Of a DNA stretch of 42,331 bases, positions 23,604 through 31,544 are shown piece after piece. The stretch is from IMG/VR virus record IMGVR_UViG_3300031673_000145, positions 1 to 42,331 of that record; one strand, written 5' to 3'. Every line of letters starts with the position of its first letter. The stretch's first letter is position 1. Both the position numbers and the translations under genes were made by a program. This stretch comes from a virus. The notes beneath the pieces were generated by a model, which saw only the letters and a program-made list of their open reading frames with translations, did no database searches and was not told where the DNA came from.

Positions 23604-25058
23604 TTATCGGTTAAGCCGACCGATGTTGATGAACCTCAACCATTTGCGCGGTGCAAAGAGGATTGGGGTTCCGTACAGCAAGATCATCCAGCGGAAAGCT
23701 GGCGACAGGACTGCAAGGTCCATCCGAAGCATCGGAAGGAGCTGGCGGAAGGTGAGCACCGAAGGTGTCATCTCGCCCATGTACGCGATCTCAGTGAACG
23801 GAAGCAGGAAGTTGACATCGGTTGCCACGGTGACACCCGAACCTGCCTGCGATGCGGTTGGGAACTGCAGAACCAAGCTGAAGAGGCTCAGGTCTGAAGG
23901 CACAGGAGCACCAGAAGCCAGAGGACCAGTCCGGTAGACCCGGAAGTACTCTGGTGGGAAAGCCCCAATTGCAGCGGCGTTGGTGATCGTGAGATCAATT
24001 TCGTCGCCAGCAACCTTGTTGGCTTGAGCAATCGCAACGTTTGCAGCCGTGATGACAGGTGCCGATTCGCCGAAGCGGTTGGCAGCAGTCACAGCGAATG
24101 CGTACTCGTTGTCCACAGCCGGTGCACCCTTCTCGAAGTCACCGTTGCCAGTCGCGTCCAGAGCACCAGCCACCGAAGTGATTGCTGCAGGAGCGTTTGG
24201 CGAAGTGGCCGCTGAAGGAGGCAGAGGAAGCGCCTTCAAGAACACGTTGGGGTTCAACTCCATGACACCAGCTTGTGTCATGACGGAGTTGATGCTCAGA
24301 CCGACCATACCGTTTTGAGGTGCGGGCAGTTGCACGCGCTCTTTCGGGTAGAAAGTCTTGGTCAAGTCACTCGATACGCGAGTTCCAAGCCAAAGGTCGG
24401 TTGGGTATGCGAATGCTTCAACGAGAAGGTTCGCGCCTTCCTCGATGTCAGCTTCTTGCATGGGTTGCCCCTCAAGATCGATGAACGAGGTTGGGTCGAT
24501 CATGGCGTCCATGCCATCCCACTGCTCAGCTTCGCCGTCGAATGCAAGGCTGGAGTCGCCCTTGAAAAGGGAGTTCTCCATACGCTGCAGGAGCCACAGA
24601 ATTCCGTTCTGGTTCTCCAGTGCGACAACGTCACCGTGCGCGGGATGCACGACCGTCATTGGGTGAGTGACCTCTCGAGTCGTTCCGAGGAACTTCACGA
24701 GTGAGGTGCGTCGTGCGTAGGTCGTATCTTGCGTGGGTGGAAGTTCACCCTCGCCGACGAACGCAAAAGCATCCGAGCCGTAGTCGATGAGTTGGTTGTA
24801 CTCTTCGACGGTGCTGTATGCGGGGCTTTTGGGGATCTTCTTCCAGAACTTGATATGGTGGGCACTGTACGTGACCACCTTCAAGGAACCTTCCAAGGAT
24901 TCAACGCGGAGCGAAGAACCACCAGTTTGGTTGGTTACCTGGTAACCGGCTTCGAGTGCCTTTTGGAGATCCGAGACGGAGCTTCCTTGGTCGATCCCGA
25001 ATCCGTTGAGATTCCCACCGCCTGCATACGGAGAATAGTGACTGAGTCCTACTGACAT
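23604..25058 (-). CDS. Major capsid protein with FN3-like insertion (484 aa)
   Basis: Main shell protein. Position after protease and scaffold genes and a HK97-like layout support the call: N-terminal arm, 'ALEAGYQVTNQTGGSSLRVE', then 'GSDAFAFVGEGELPP', 'REVTHPMTVVHP' and 'ALENQNGILWLLQRMENSLF', and C-terminal 'FTEIAYMGEMTPSVLTFRQL' with 'GTPILFAPRKWLRF'. Residues about 288-417 form an added domain with 'NEYAFAVTAANRFGESAPV' and 'PEYFRVYRTGPL', the pattern of a fibronectin-III/Ig fold that would stand on the capsid surface. The ribosome site AAGGA is well spaced. It ends TAA and is followed by two hairpins. Confidence 0.85.
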   Translation of the reverse strand: MSVGLSHYSPYAGGGNLNGFGIDQGSSVSDLQKALEAGYQVTNQTGGSSLRVESLEGSLKVVTYSAHHIKFWKKIPKSPAYSTVEEYNQLIDYGSDAFAFVGEGELPPTQDTTYARRTSLVKFLGTTREVTHPMTVVHPAHGDVVALENQNGILWLLQRMENSLFKGDSSLAFDGEAEQWDGMDAMIDPTSFIDLEGQPMQEADIEEGANLLVEAFAYPTDLWLGTRVSSDLTKTFYPKERVQLPAPQNGMVGLSINSVMTQAGVMELNPNVFLKALPLPPSAATSPNAPAAITSVAGALDATGNGDFEKGAPAVDNEYAFAVTAANRFGESAPVITAANVAIAQANKVAGDEIDLTITNAAAIGAFPPEYFRVYRTGPLASGAPVPSDLSLFSLVLQFPTASQAGSGVTVATDVNFLLPFTEIAYMGEMTPSVLTFRQLLPMLRMDLAVLSPAFRWMILLYGTPILFAPRKWLRFINIGRLNR

Positions 25059-25088
25059 ATTCTTTTGTCCTTTCTTACCGTAGCGGGG

Positions 25089-26171
25089 TTATGCCTGTCC
25101 TGCGAGTGCCTGGGAAACCAGGTGCTGGACGTGCGGGTTGATCTCGTTCGAGGTCTCGAATTTGACCACGTCAAGAGAGTTGAGCTTGCCCTTCTCGACC
25201 AAGTCCGTCATCACGTTGATGATTTGAGACTTCTGCAGCTGGCTGCTGCCAACGTCGAGGCCACCAGGTCCGAAGGACTTCTGGACAGCTTGAACGCCCT
25301 GTTGAGGAGCGAACTGCTGCTGCTGCTGTGGAGGCACAGCGCGCAGATGGCTTTGGGGTGCGTAAGCAGGCATATGAGCCTGGTGCTGAGCGACTTCAGC
25401 GCCACCAGCAACGTGTTGGCCAATGCCGATGATGGCATCAGAGAATCCCTTTTGGAATTCTTCGGCTCGAGCGAGAGACTTCTCGATGTTGCCGACGCGG
25501 GAGAACACTGGCTCAAGAGCAGCCAGAAGAGATTTCTGGATGGTCTGGGCAGTGCGAGCTTCGACGCCACGAAGACCTTCGCCCATGGCGCGAGCGAACT
25601 CGGCAAGGATGGGGCTCATTTCGAGACCCTTGCTCAGGTTTGGTTGGCGAGCGATGCCACCAGCGAGAGACTTCTTGGCATCAGCCTCGATCTCAGTCTC
25701 GTCACCACCAGCGTGGGTGTCAGGAACCTGGGTTGCGGTCCTGGCTTCGCCTGGGCGATCTGCCGTGCCACCAAGTTCTGCTCCGCCCTTGGGCATGTCG
25801 GTGCCCTTCATCATCTTGGCGACTCCGCCCTTCAGAGCCCAGCTCTCAGCTTGGGTGAGGCGCTCGCCCTTGGCGATTTTCTCCATGATGGCGGGTCGTG
25901 GGTCTTGGCCTTTGACGATGGCAACTTCAGCTTTGCTGAGTGCTTTCTGGCGCTCGACCTTGCCAGCGAGTGCTTTGCGCACGCCTGCGTAGTCGGTGCC
26001 GTTGTCGTCGATGCCGTCGTTGTGCTCGTCTTGACCATCTTTGGTCCCGGTTCCGGCCCAACTCCCAACGTCAGAATCACTAGGCGTGTGGTAAAGCTGA
26101 GTGCTTCCACCTTTCGCCATGGACTCCAACCGTTGAAGAGAAGCCAGGAAGTCGGATTTGTTCATGTCCAT
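25089..26171 (-). CDS. Capsid scaffold-like protein (360 aa)
   Basis: Probable scaffold, filling the prohead and removed by the protease. The evidence is its place between protease and capsid genes and its composition: largely helical, low in aromatic residues, rich in Ala, Lys, Gln and Glu, with a Gln-rich segment (about 300-320) before a conserved-looking C-terminal helix ('LQKSQIINVMTDLVEKGKLN'), the usual capsid-binding end. There are no cysteines. Four KS-hydrophobic steps (KKSL, QKSL, EKSL, QKSF) are spread along it and could mark protease cuts; that is a guess. GGAGG lies 5 bases before the ATG and overlaps the protease stop region. Confidence 0.7.
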   Translation of the reverse strand: MDMNKSDFLASLQRLESMAKGGSTQLYHTPSDSDVGSWAGTGTKDGQDEHNDGIDDNGTDYAGVRKALAGKVERQKALSKAEVAIVKGQDPRPAIMEKIAKGERLTQAESWALKGGVAKMMKGTDMPKGGAELGGTADRPGEARTATQVPDTHAGGDETEIEADAKKSLAGGIARQPNLSKGLEMSPILAEFARAMGEGLRGVEARTAQTIQKSLLAALEPVFSRVGNIEKSLARAEEFQKGFSDAIIGIGQHVAGGAEVAQHQAHMPAYAPQSHLRAVPPQQQQQFAPQQGVQAVQKSFGPGGLDVGSSQLQKSQIINVMTDLVEKGKLNSLDVVKFETSNEINPHVQHLVSQALAGQA

Positions 26172-26180
26172 GCTGTCCTC

Positions 26181-26999
26181 CTAGTGAATTCCTTGGTTTA
26201 CGAAAATCGCGTCAACAAACGCCTTGGCAGTTGTGGGACTCATTCCCCGCTGAACCGTCAAGTCAACCGCCTGGGCATACGAGATGCGACCAACCGATTT
26301 GTGCGTCTGAACTTTGGCATTGCCCTCAAGCGACTGGGGCACGATGGTGCCGCCCATGCCGCCTGCAGATAGGGCCTTGTCCTCATCCTCTTCGTCAGAG
26401 AAGGGATCGGACTTCAACACGGGTCCACAGGTGCAACATCCGCCTTTGCAGACTGCGTCCCATGGGTGGAGGCACCATTTCTGGCCTCCAAGAGACTTCA
26501 CAATCTCTGCCCAAGTGTTGGTGTTGACGGGTGATGCAGTGATCGCCACGTCTTGTAACCAGCATTTGGCAATCGTCCGTCCCTCTCGTCGGAGGACTTT
26601 GCCTTGAATCGAGAATCCTACTTTGCGGCTAGAATCAGATTGAGCGAGGACATTGATATGCTCCCACCAATGCTCTGATCGCTCTTTCCCCTTATATAGG
26701 AAGCCTTTGAGCCAGAGACCCTTTGCGGTCATGCGGCATTCAGTAGGCTCGCCGACCTTATTCTCGGGTCCATCCTTGTGGTCATCGTTGATGTAGCCCT
26801 TCTTGAGGAAGTAGGCGTAGTCGATGCCGTTCTGCTGGACAACCTCATTCTGGAGGTCTCGATGCGAGGTGGAGGCAATACCTTGAATCCAACGCTTGCC
26901 GTCCGAGCCCTCGGATTTCTCAATACGCTCCACGGGCATGAAGAAGTGGAAATCATCTCCAGTCCCCAGTAGGTCGTTGTTTGCGTCTTCGAGCTTCAT
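26181..26999 (-). CDS. Prohead protease with added cysteine cluster (272 aa)
   Basis: HK97-type capsid maturation serine protease (peptidase U35 group), which cleaves scaffold and head proteins after assembly. Visible features: 'IQGIASTSHRDLQNEVVQQ' (N-terminal strand), 'GYINDDHKDGPENKVGEPTE' with the catalytic His (about 74), and 'SRKVGFSIQG' with the catalytic Ser (about 130), then 'VAITASPVN'. I use the ATG at 26999 rather than TTG at 27002, because it overlaps the stop of a short leader frame. After the catalytic core there is a cysteine group (WCLHPWDAVCKGGCCTC) not usual in this family and an acidic stretch, then a helical C-terminal domain ('QAVDLTVQRGMSPTTAKAF'). Confidence 0.85.
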   Translation of the reverse strand: MKLEDANNDLLGTGDDFHFFMPVERIEKSEGSDGKRWIQGIASTSHRDLQNEVVQQNGIDYAYFLKKGYINDDHKDGPENKVGEPTECRMTAKGLWLKGFLYKGKERSEHWWEHINVLAQSDSSRKVGFSIQGKVLRREGRTIAKCWLQDVAITASPVNTNTWAEIVKSLGGQKWCLHPWDAVCKGGCCTCGPVLKSDPFSDEEDEDKALSAGGMGGTIVPQSLEGNAKVQTHKSVGRISYAQAVDLTVQRGMSPTTAKAFVDAIFVNQGIH

Positions 27000-27031
27000 C
27001 AAAAAGAGAATGGTGGCGTTTGGGCCAACAT
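26999..27031 (-). CDS. Possible 10-codon leader peptide coupled to the protease
   Basis: ATG at 27031 follows AAAGGGAGG directly and encodes MLAQTPPFSF, ending TGA whose last A is the A of the protease ATG (TTTTGATGAAG). The protease ATG itself has no ribosome site nearby, so re-initiation from this frame would explain its translation. Spacing of the ribosome site is tight. The alternative is that translation begins at a non-standard codon upstream in the protease frame. Confidence 0.35.
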   Translation of the reverse strand: MLAQTPPFSF

Positions 27032-27065
27032 CCTCCCTTTATTGGAGCGATGCCGCGATTGGTCA

Positions 27066-27095
27066 GTTCTACGTGTACGACTCTAGCGCTGTCAA
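27066..27095 (-). promoter_or_regulatory. Sigma-70-like promoter for the protease-scaffold-capsid genes
   Basis: TTGACA (27095-27090), 18-base spacer, TAGAAC (27071-27066), start of transcription near 27059, and a leader of about 57 bases containing the strong GGGAGG site. The same TTGACA-TAGAAC pair and upstream TAGAATCAG element occur at 19332-19371. Confidence 0.55.
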
Positions 27096-27098
27096 GAC

Positions 27099-27120
27099 TG
27101 ATTCTACGTTTTGAGAATCA
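27099..27120. repeat. Inverted repeat TGATTCT...AGAATCA upstream of a promoter
   Basis: TGATTCT and AGAATCA arms separated by an 8-base loop, immediately upstream of the -35 box at 27090-27095. It overlaps a second possible hairpin (GTTTTGA/TCAAAAC, 27108-27124). Both lie between the small zinc-binding gene stop and the promoter. Candidate regulator-binding site; no T-tract for termination. Confidence 0.35.
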
Positions 27121-27142
27121 AAACAGCAACCATCTTGACGAT

Positions 27143-27358
27143 CTACTTGTCGAGGTAGAGCCGTGGACCTGGAACAGCGGCTGGAGACTCTGATTTGATC
27201 AACGGCAGAAGCACCTCCATATTGCACTTCTTGCAGACCGCATAGGTCTTGTTCGCCTTTATGATCAACACCTTGGCCCGAACCTTCTCCACTCCGTCCT
27301 GGGACTTCATGATGACCTCGGAGCAGTCACAGACGAGTACTGATTCTGGGTTGGTCAA
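27143..27358 (-). CDS. Small cysteine-pair protein ending in LYL motif (71 aa)
   Basis: Unrecognised. Two cysteine pairs, CDC near residues 10-12 and CKKC near 42-45, suggest a single zinc site. The C-terminus 'PGPRLYLDK' matches short segments in two other genes of the block (for example 'PAPELYLEK' in the 403-residue protein and 'GPELYLE' in the Pro-rich protein). The start is TTG at 27358, overlapping the previous gene's TGA, with weak ribosome site, so coupled translation is likely. It is the last gene of the portal-to-protease block. Confidence 0.5.
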   Translation of the reverse strand: MTNPESVLVCDCSEVIMKSQDGVEKVRAKVLIIKANKTYAVCKKCNMEVLLPLIKSESPAAVPGPRLYLDK

Positions 27359-30087
27359 ATGGATTGCCCCAACATGTCATCCAGAAAAGCTCTCATAGAC
27401 TTGGTGAATGGTATCCCGGCTGCGCGAAACGACTCACGGAGCCGCTTGCGGGTCATTGGAGGAACTGATCCAGGACCCTTTTGGACATAGTGCTTGAACG
27501 CCTCTGCGAACAGTTCCTCAGCGTTGGTCGCTGCGTAGTCGGAGACGTACTCACGGTCTACCCACCCATCACCATGCTCGCCCTCTATCAATTCTTTGAG
27601 GTGCTTTTTCGCGCCCGCTGTGGAGCGGCCTTCGTAGTATCCTGGGAGATTGTTGGCGAGGTATGCGTACACAGGCTGCAGCTCATCAGACGCCTCAGCC
27701 GCTGCTTTCGCCCTAGCTTTGTCCTTGTCGGTCCAATCCTCCAGTGCACCATTGTCACCCGACATCTGGAACATAGTTGGTTTGACGAAATCGTTGATGA
27801 AGTCATCAACATGCTCAGGTGTCACCCTGGTTCGATTAGCGTCAGCGTCTTCCGCCCACGCCGCGCGCGCATTGCTCTCCATGAGCTTGTAGTAGATCCG
27901 ATGGCCAATCTCGTGAACGAGTGTGCCCTGACTCTCTGACTGACCCATTGGGAGAAGACTGAGCATGTCCTCACTGGGTCTGTAGAAGCCTGCAACCATG
28001 TCAGTTCCAGCTAGGTCACCACCAGTCTGAAGATCTTGGGGAAGATCCTTATTGTACTGGCTGTGTACTTGTACAGTGAGACCTTCCAGTGCCTTCTCAA
28101 TGCCAAGCTCCTCAAATTTGTCAGCCACACGACCAAACTGCCTGACCGTCCTATCAACAGTTTCTCTGCTGTACTCACTGTCCATGCCTCTGCCATGCAC
28201 AACGAAGTTGACGCCACGAACTTGAGCTGTAGCAGTTGGGGGATTCCGCTCTAGCTTCTCAGCAGCTACGCCTGCAATGTATCGCTCAGCCACGTCCAGT
28301 GCTGCCTTCACTTTGCGCTGCGTCCTGACTAGCCCCTTATCTCCCCCGCTCTGCATGGAAGCGGCGTTTGGGTGGTAGTCGTCCGGTCCAGTAGACAAGG
28401 CAGCATTGCGGGTCCAAGACGTAGGGAACATTGTGTGGCTCTCGTGGCCGATTCCCCAGAACGCTGATTTGACGGATTTCTGAGTCAGCTCGTGGTCACC
28501 AGGTTTGAGCATATGCTCCATTCCCCAGCGCGAGAGATTCTGTGTGAAGGTCCTGAACGCCTCACGCGCTTCCTCAAATTGTGCCTCGAACTTCTTCTTG
28601 AACGCTGCTTTTTCATCATCAGATGCGTTCCAACTAGGCGCAGCCTTGTCGATTGCGCGGTACATCTTGCTCATCTTGCGCATGTCGCCACGCCACTTAT
28701 TGACCTGCGCTAATGACAAATCACCAAACAGGTCAACGTCCTCTTTCTTGGTGCGCGTCTTCTTCGGCTTGTCATCGCCGGGATACTCGTATTGGTAGTT
28801 GCCTGGTGCCCCGGTGCGCTTGGTGTATTTGTGTCCAGCACTTTTGGAAATAGGCGCATTCAAAAATGACAGTACACGCTCCACTCCATCCGCTTGCTTG
28901 GGGGCGTGTCGCTGGAACGCATCACGGTCTTCCCCCAGCATCGCAGTGAAAGCTTCTGCAAACGCCTCACTCGGGTCGTCCTGCCCATACATGCTGGCGG
29001 ACGGTGTGTCCGCGCCCCACCAATCATCGTGTGTGAGATCTACCTGTGCGTCCGCTGACACCTCTTCAGCAGCGTGTCCCAGCTCGTGCACTAGCGTGCG
29101 CACGTTTACGTGATCAGGGTTTCCGATTTCAATTTTCTTAGTCGTCGGATTGTAGCTGGCTGTGGCGTGACTACCTGGTGGCTGCTTCTTGTGGACAATT
29201 CCATTGACCAACCCAAGCTTGACCAACTTGGCCAGCTCAGGGTGCTTTTGTGTGAGTCCGCCAAGCATATGGCCAATGTTCTCTAGGCCAGCTTCAACCT
29301 TCACACCAGTTGGGATTGCGCCCTCAGCGACACTACTGCTGTCGTATCGTGCGAAGTCTTGCCCATTGAGCGCACGTTTCTCAGATGCATCCCATCGCTG
29401 CTTTGCTTGCTCCTGGTTGCCTGTGCGCTCCTCCTCCTTAATTCTTTGGCGAAGAGATTCTGCATCATCTGCGGAGAATCCAAACTTCTGCATGTAGGAA
29501 GCCCACGCAGCGGGCTCAGTGTCAGATGCCACGTCACGGTACATCTGAACTTGATCGTCTGTGACGCCCTTGGCCTTCAGTTGAGATGCGAAATCACCAT
29601 CGTAGTGGTAGGTGTAGTTTCCTGGTGAACCTTCACGCCGACCAGACCCTGTGTAGGGTTTTGATTTCATGATGTTGGTGAAGTTGGACCACTGTGTGTC
29701 CGACGCCCAACCTGGACGCACTTGTGCACTCAGATGCTTCTGAATCTGTGGGCGCACCATTTGGTATGCGTCGTCTGAAAGCACAGCGGAGCCAACGTAG
29801 TCCTTCATGTCAGCGACGTAGGGACACTGGCTTGGGAAGACACTCTTCTCAATGGCTTCAGCGAGTGGCAAGCACCAGCTCTTTGCAACATCGTGTCGAT
29901 ACTCGTAAACGCTGCAGCAGGACTTCCCGCTTTTCTCAACGCTGAGATGTTGGCACCGAAGTTCCGGCACAAGCACCTGCCCCTTATCCATGCGCACGGA
30001 CGCATAGCAACAGAGACCGCAATCCACGCAGAGCGATTCTAGATCGCCCTTGGATAAGCCAAGCAGGTGTTTGGGCAGCTTACTCAC
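27355..30087 (-). CDS. Tandem zinc metallopeptidase-like cargo protein with YkgJ-like cysteine cluster (910 aa)
   Basis: Read from sequence: residues 16-90 contain 'ESLCVDCGLCC' with further cysteines (45, 57, 58, 72, 88), resembling the YkgJ-type metal-cluster domain. Two units follow, each with the shared PGNY motif and then a zinc-peptidase motif: motif at 145-162 and HELGH at 334-338 with 'SEAFAEAF' downstream; motif at 420-435 and HEIGH at 725-729 with 'EELFAEAF' downstream. HExxH with a later Glu is a gluzincin-like signature. The gene starts at GTG 30087, just after the previous stop. A protease delivered with the genome is inferred. The enzyme call rests on short motifs; I cannot verify activity. 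Confidence 0.65.
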   Translation of the reverse strand: MSKLPKHLLGLSKGDLESLCVDCGLCCYASVRMDKGQVLVPELRCQHLSVEKSGKSCCSVYEYRHDVAKSWCLPLAEAIEKSVFPSQCPYVADMKDYVGSAVLSDDAYQMVRPQIQKHLSAQVRPGWASDTQWSNFTNIMKSKPYTGSGRREGSPGNYTYHYDGDFASQLKAKGVTDDQVQMYRDVASDTEPAAWASYMQKFGFSADDAESLRQRIKEEERTGNQEQAKQRWDASEKRALNGQDFARYDSSSVAEGAIPTGVKVEAGLENIGHMLGGLTQKHPELAKLVKLGLVNGIVHKKQPPGSHATASYNPTTKKIEIGNPDHVNVRTLVHELGHAAEEVSADAQVDLTHDDWWGADTPSASMYGQDDPSEAFAEAFTAMLGEDRDAFQRHAPKQADGVERVLSFLNAPISKSAGHKYTKRTGAPGNYQYEYPGDDKPKKTRTKKEDVDLFGDLSLAQVNKWRGDMRKMSKMYRAIDKAAPSWNASDDEKAAFKKKFEAQFEEAREAFRTFTQNLSRWGMEHMLKPGDHELTQKSVKSAFWGIGHESHTMFPTSWTRNAALSTGPDDYHPNAASMQSGGDKGLVRTQRKVKAALDVAERYIAGVAAEKLERNPPTATAQVRGVNFVVHGRGMDSEYSRETVDRTVRQFGRVADKFEELGIEKALEGLTVQVHSQYNKDLPQDLQTGGDLAGTDMVAGFYRPSEDMLSLLPMGQSESQGTLVHEIGHRIYYKLMESNARAAWAEDADANRTRVTPEHVDDFINDFVKPTMFQMSGDNGALEDWTDKDKARAKAAAEASDELQPVYAYLANNLPGYYEGRSTAGAKKHLKELIEGEHGDGWVDREYVSDYAATNAEELFAEAFKHYVQKGPGSVPPMTRKRLRESFRAAGIPFTKSMRAFLDDMLGQSI

Positions 30088-30090
30088 ACG

Positions 30091-30390
30091 TCAATCATCG
30101 CCGCCGAATGCCGAGTCGTCTAGTGGTTGAGGGCCTGCGCCCGTGAGATTCACTTCTTCAGACTCCCAATCTTTCCGGTTGGCCTTGAAGCCTGCGTCTA
30201 GCATCTCGGTCAGCTCGTCGGAACTAATCGAGTTCTTCTTCTCAGGTTCGCCTCCGTCAGGTGGTTCTCCGGGTGGCGCGGTGCCCCCAGGCGGAGCTGC
30301 ATCCATTGGAGGATTTACTGTCTCCTCGACAGGAGCTGCATCCATTGGAGGGTTCACAGGGGTTTCAGGTGGGTCGTATTCTGGTGGCAT
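30091..30390 (-). CDS. Proline-rich acidic protein with VNPPM repeats (99 aa)
   Basis: Unrecognised. Residues 1-50 contain two copies of 'VNPPMDAAP' separated by acidic residues. The same 'VNPPM' words occur four times in the large Pro-rich protein at 36072-37601, so they share a motif. The C-terminal half is acidic ('DELTEMLDAGFKANRKDWES'), ending GGDD. It has a good ribosome site (AAAGGA) 8 bases before ATG and 50 bases of leader. Possibly a linker or partner of the larger Pro-rich protein. Confidence 0.55.
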   Translation of the reverse strand: MPPEYDPPETPVNPPMDAAPVEETVNPPMDAAPPGGTAPPGEPPDGGEPEKKNSISSDELTEMLDAGFKANRKDWESEEVNLTGAGPQPLDDSAFGGDD

Positions 30391-30425
30391 TGTTCTATCC
30401 TTTCACCCTATAGGTCTAATTACAC

Positions 30426-30442
30426 AGAATCCCGAGGATTCT
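30426..30442. repeat. Short inverted repeat AGAATCC / GGATTCT at a gene end
   Basis: Seven-base arms, 3-base loop, starting inside the TAG stop of the Zeta-like gene. No T-run follows, so it is a weak terminator at best. Half-site AGAATC resembles the octamer near the two promoters. The 50-base gap (30391-30440) otherwise holds only the next ribosome site. Confidence 0.3.
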
Positions 30443-31544
30443 ACTTAACGTACCCTTGATATGACTCGTAAAGATCCGCTCGGTGGATCTGGGGACCAGG
30501 GGGATCGCCCTCCATGCCTTTGGAGAACATGAGGCGTGCACCCTCCGACTCGCCGCCCATGTTGTCGTACAGACGAGCCTCGCCTACCTCAGGCATGGCT
30601 GAGACGAGGTGGAAGTTCGTGGGGATCGCGCCATAGGCTTCGTCCAGGATCTCCATGGGAACCCAGCGCCCAGAGCTTTTCGCGCGCTTTGCAGCACGTC
30701 TTTTTCCCTCGTTCACGTCAATATGGGGCATGACCAACTTGATGTTGTAGCCCGCTTTGGCCAGACGCCTGACCTGCTCTTGCATCTTCTCCAGGTTTTT
30801 CCCAGTGCCGTCGAGGAGCACATTCTTCCTGTCATTGATGGCTTGGTCACGCACCATACCAGCCACGTCACTGGACTCCTCGTGTGCCATAAACGCAGCA
30901 TTCAATGCACGGTCGCCACCAGGTGCACGCTCGGAGCCATCCTCATTGGAATTGGTTCCCTCCTGGTATTCTGGAATCTTCGCCTTTACGGCATCAGGGT
31001 CTACTGAAACAAAATTGTTGAAATCCATGCCCTTTGTAGTCGAACTCTTGCCCGAACCTGGCCCGCCCATCATGATCACAGCCGTAGGCTTCAGGTGCAT
31101 AGGGACAGGTTCACCCTTGGCCAGGAAGCTATCCGCCCACTCCTTGTGTAGCTTGCTTCTCTCCTCTGTATAGGCCCCATCAGCGTTTTTGTGCGCTTTG
31201 TCAGTTCGTTCAGGCAGGTGGTCGAGTTTCGCCTTGAAACCCATGGCCAGAAGCTCTTGCCAAAGCTCCTCGCCATTGACTGCTTCCAGCGCTTTCTCTT
31301 CGACCTTCTTGGGTCCCCTTGGACCTTTGTTGCCGTAGGTGTATTTGTAATTTCCTGGGGTACCTGTTCGCTCGCCTGGCCCCGTGTAGGGCTTGGACTT
31401 CATGATGCGGAACAAGTCGAGCGCACCGCGCTCCTCAGGCGTCATTCCCTTCATCAGATGGAACAAACCCTCAGCACCAAACTCCTGTGGAGGTCGGTTG
31501 GGCGTCATCAAGACAAAGAGATTCTTCTCGATCAGATTACTCAC
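30441..31544 (-). CDS. Zeta-toxin-like P-loop kinase with PGNY motif (367 aa)
   Basis: Residues 53-70 are the shared motif (PYTGPGERTGTPGNYKYTYG). Residues about 150-330 form a Zeta/AAA kinase: Walker A GGPGSGKS (160-167), 'SVDPDAVKAKIPEY' (D182, D184, the substrate-binding Asp of Zeta), 'NVLLDGTGKNLEKM' (Walker-B-like) and 'RRAAKRAKSSGRW' basic helix. Zeta toxins phosphorylate UDP-N-acetylglucosamine and block cell-wall synthesis. No epsilon antitoxin gene is adjacent, which favours a virion-carried effector rather than a plasmid-type toxin-antitoxin pair. Starts GTG overlapping the upstream TAG. The C-terminal 40 residues (from 330) are not part of the kinase core. Which substrate it uses is unknown. 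Confidence 0.72.
   Translation of the reverse strand: MSNLIEKNLFVLMTPNRPPQEFGAEGLFHLMKGMTPEERGALDLFRIMKSKPYTGPGERTGTPGNYKYTYGNKGPRGPKKVEEKALEAVNGEELWQELLAMGFKAKLDHLPERTDKAHKNADGAYTEERSKLHKEWADSFLAKGEPVPMHLKPTAVIMMGGPGSGKSSTTKGMDFNNFVSVDPDAVKAKIPEYQEGTNSNEDGSERAPGGDRALNAAFMAHEESSDVAGMVRDQAINDRKNVLLDGTGKNLEKMQEQVRRLAKAGYNIKLVMPHIDVNEGKRRAAKRAKSSGRWVPMEILDEAYGAIPTNFHLVSAMPEVGEARLYDNMGGESEGARLMFSKGMEGDPPGPQIHRADLYESYQGYVK

Noticed and set aside
25065-26372. Long plus-strand frame (435 codons) opposite scaffold and protease
   Set aside because: It runs antisense to two well-supported genes, has no plus-strand ribosome site or neighbours, and its composition (Leu, His, Val) is what the reverse complement of an Ala/Lys-rich helical gene gives.
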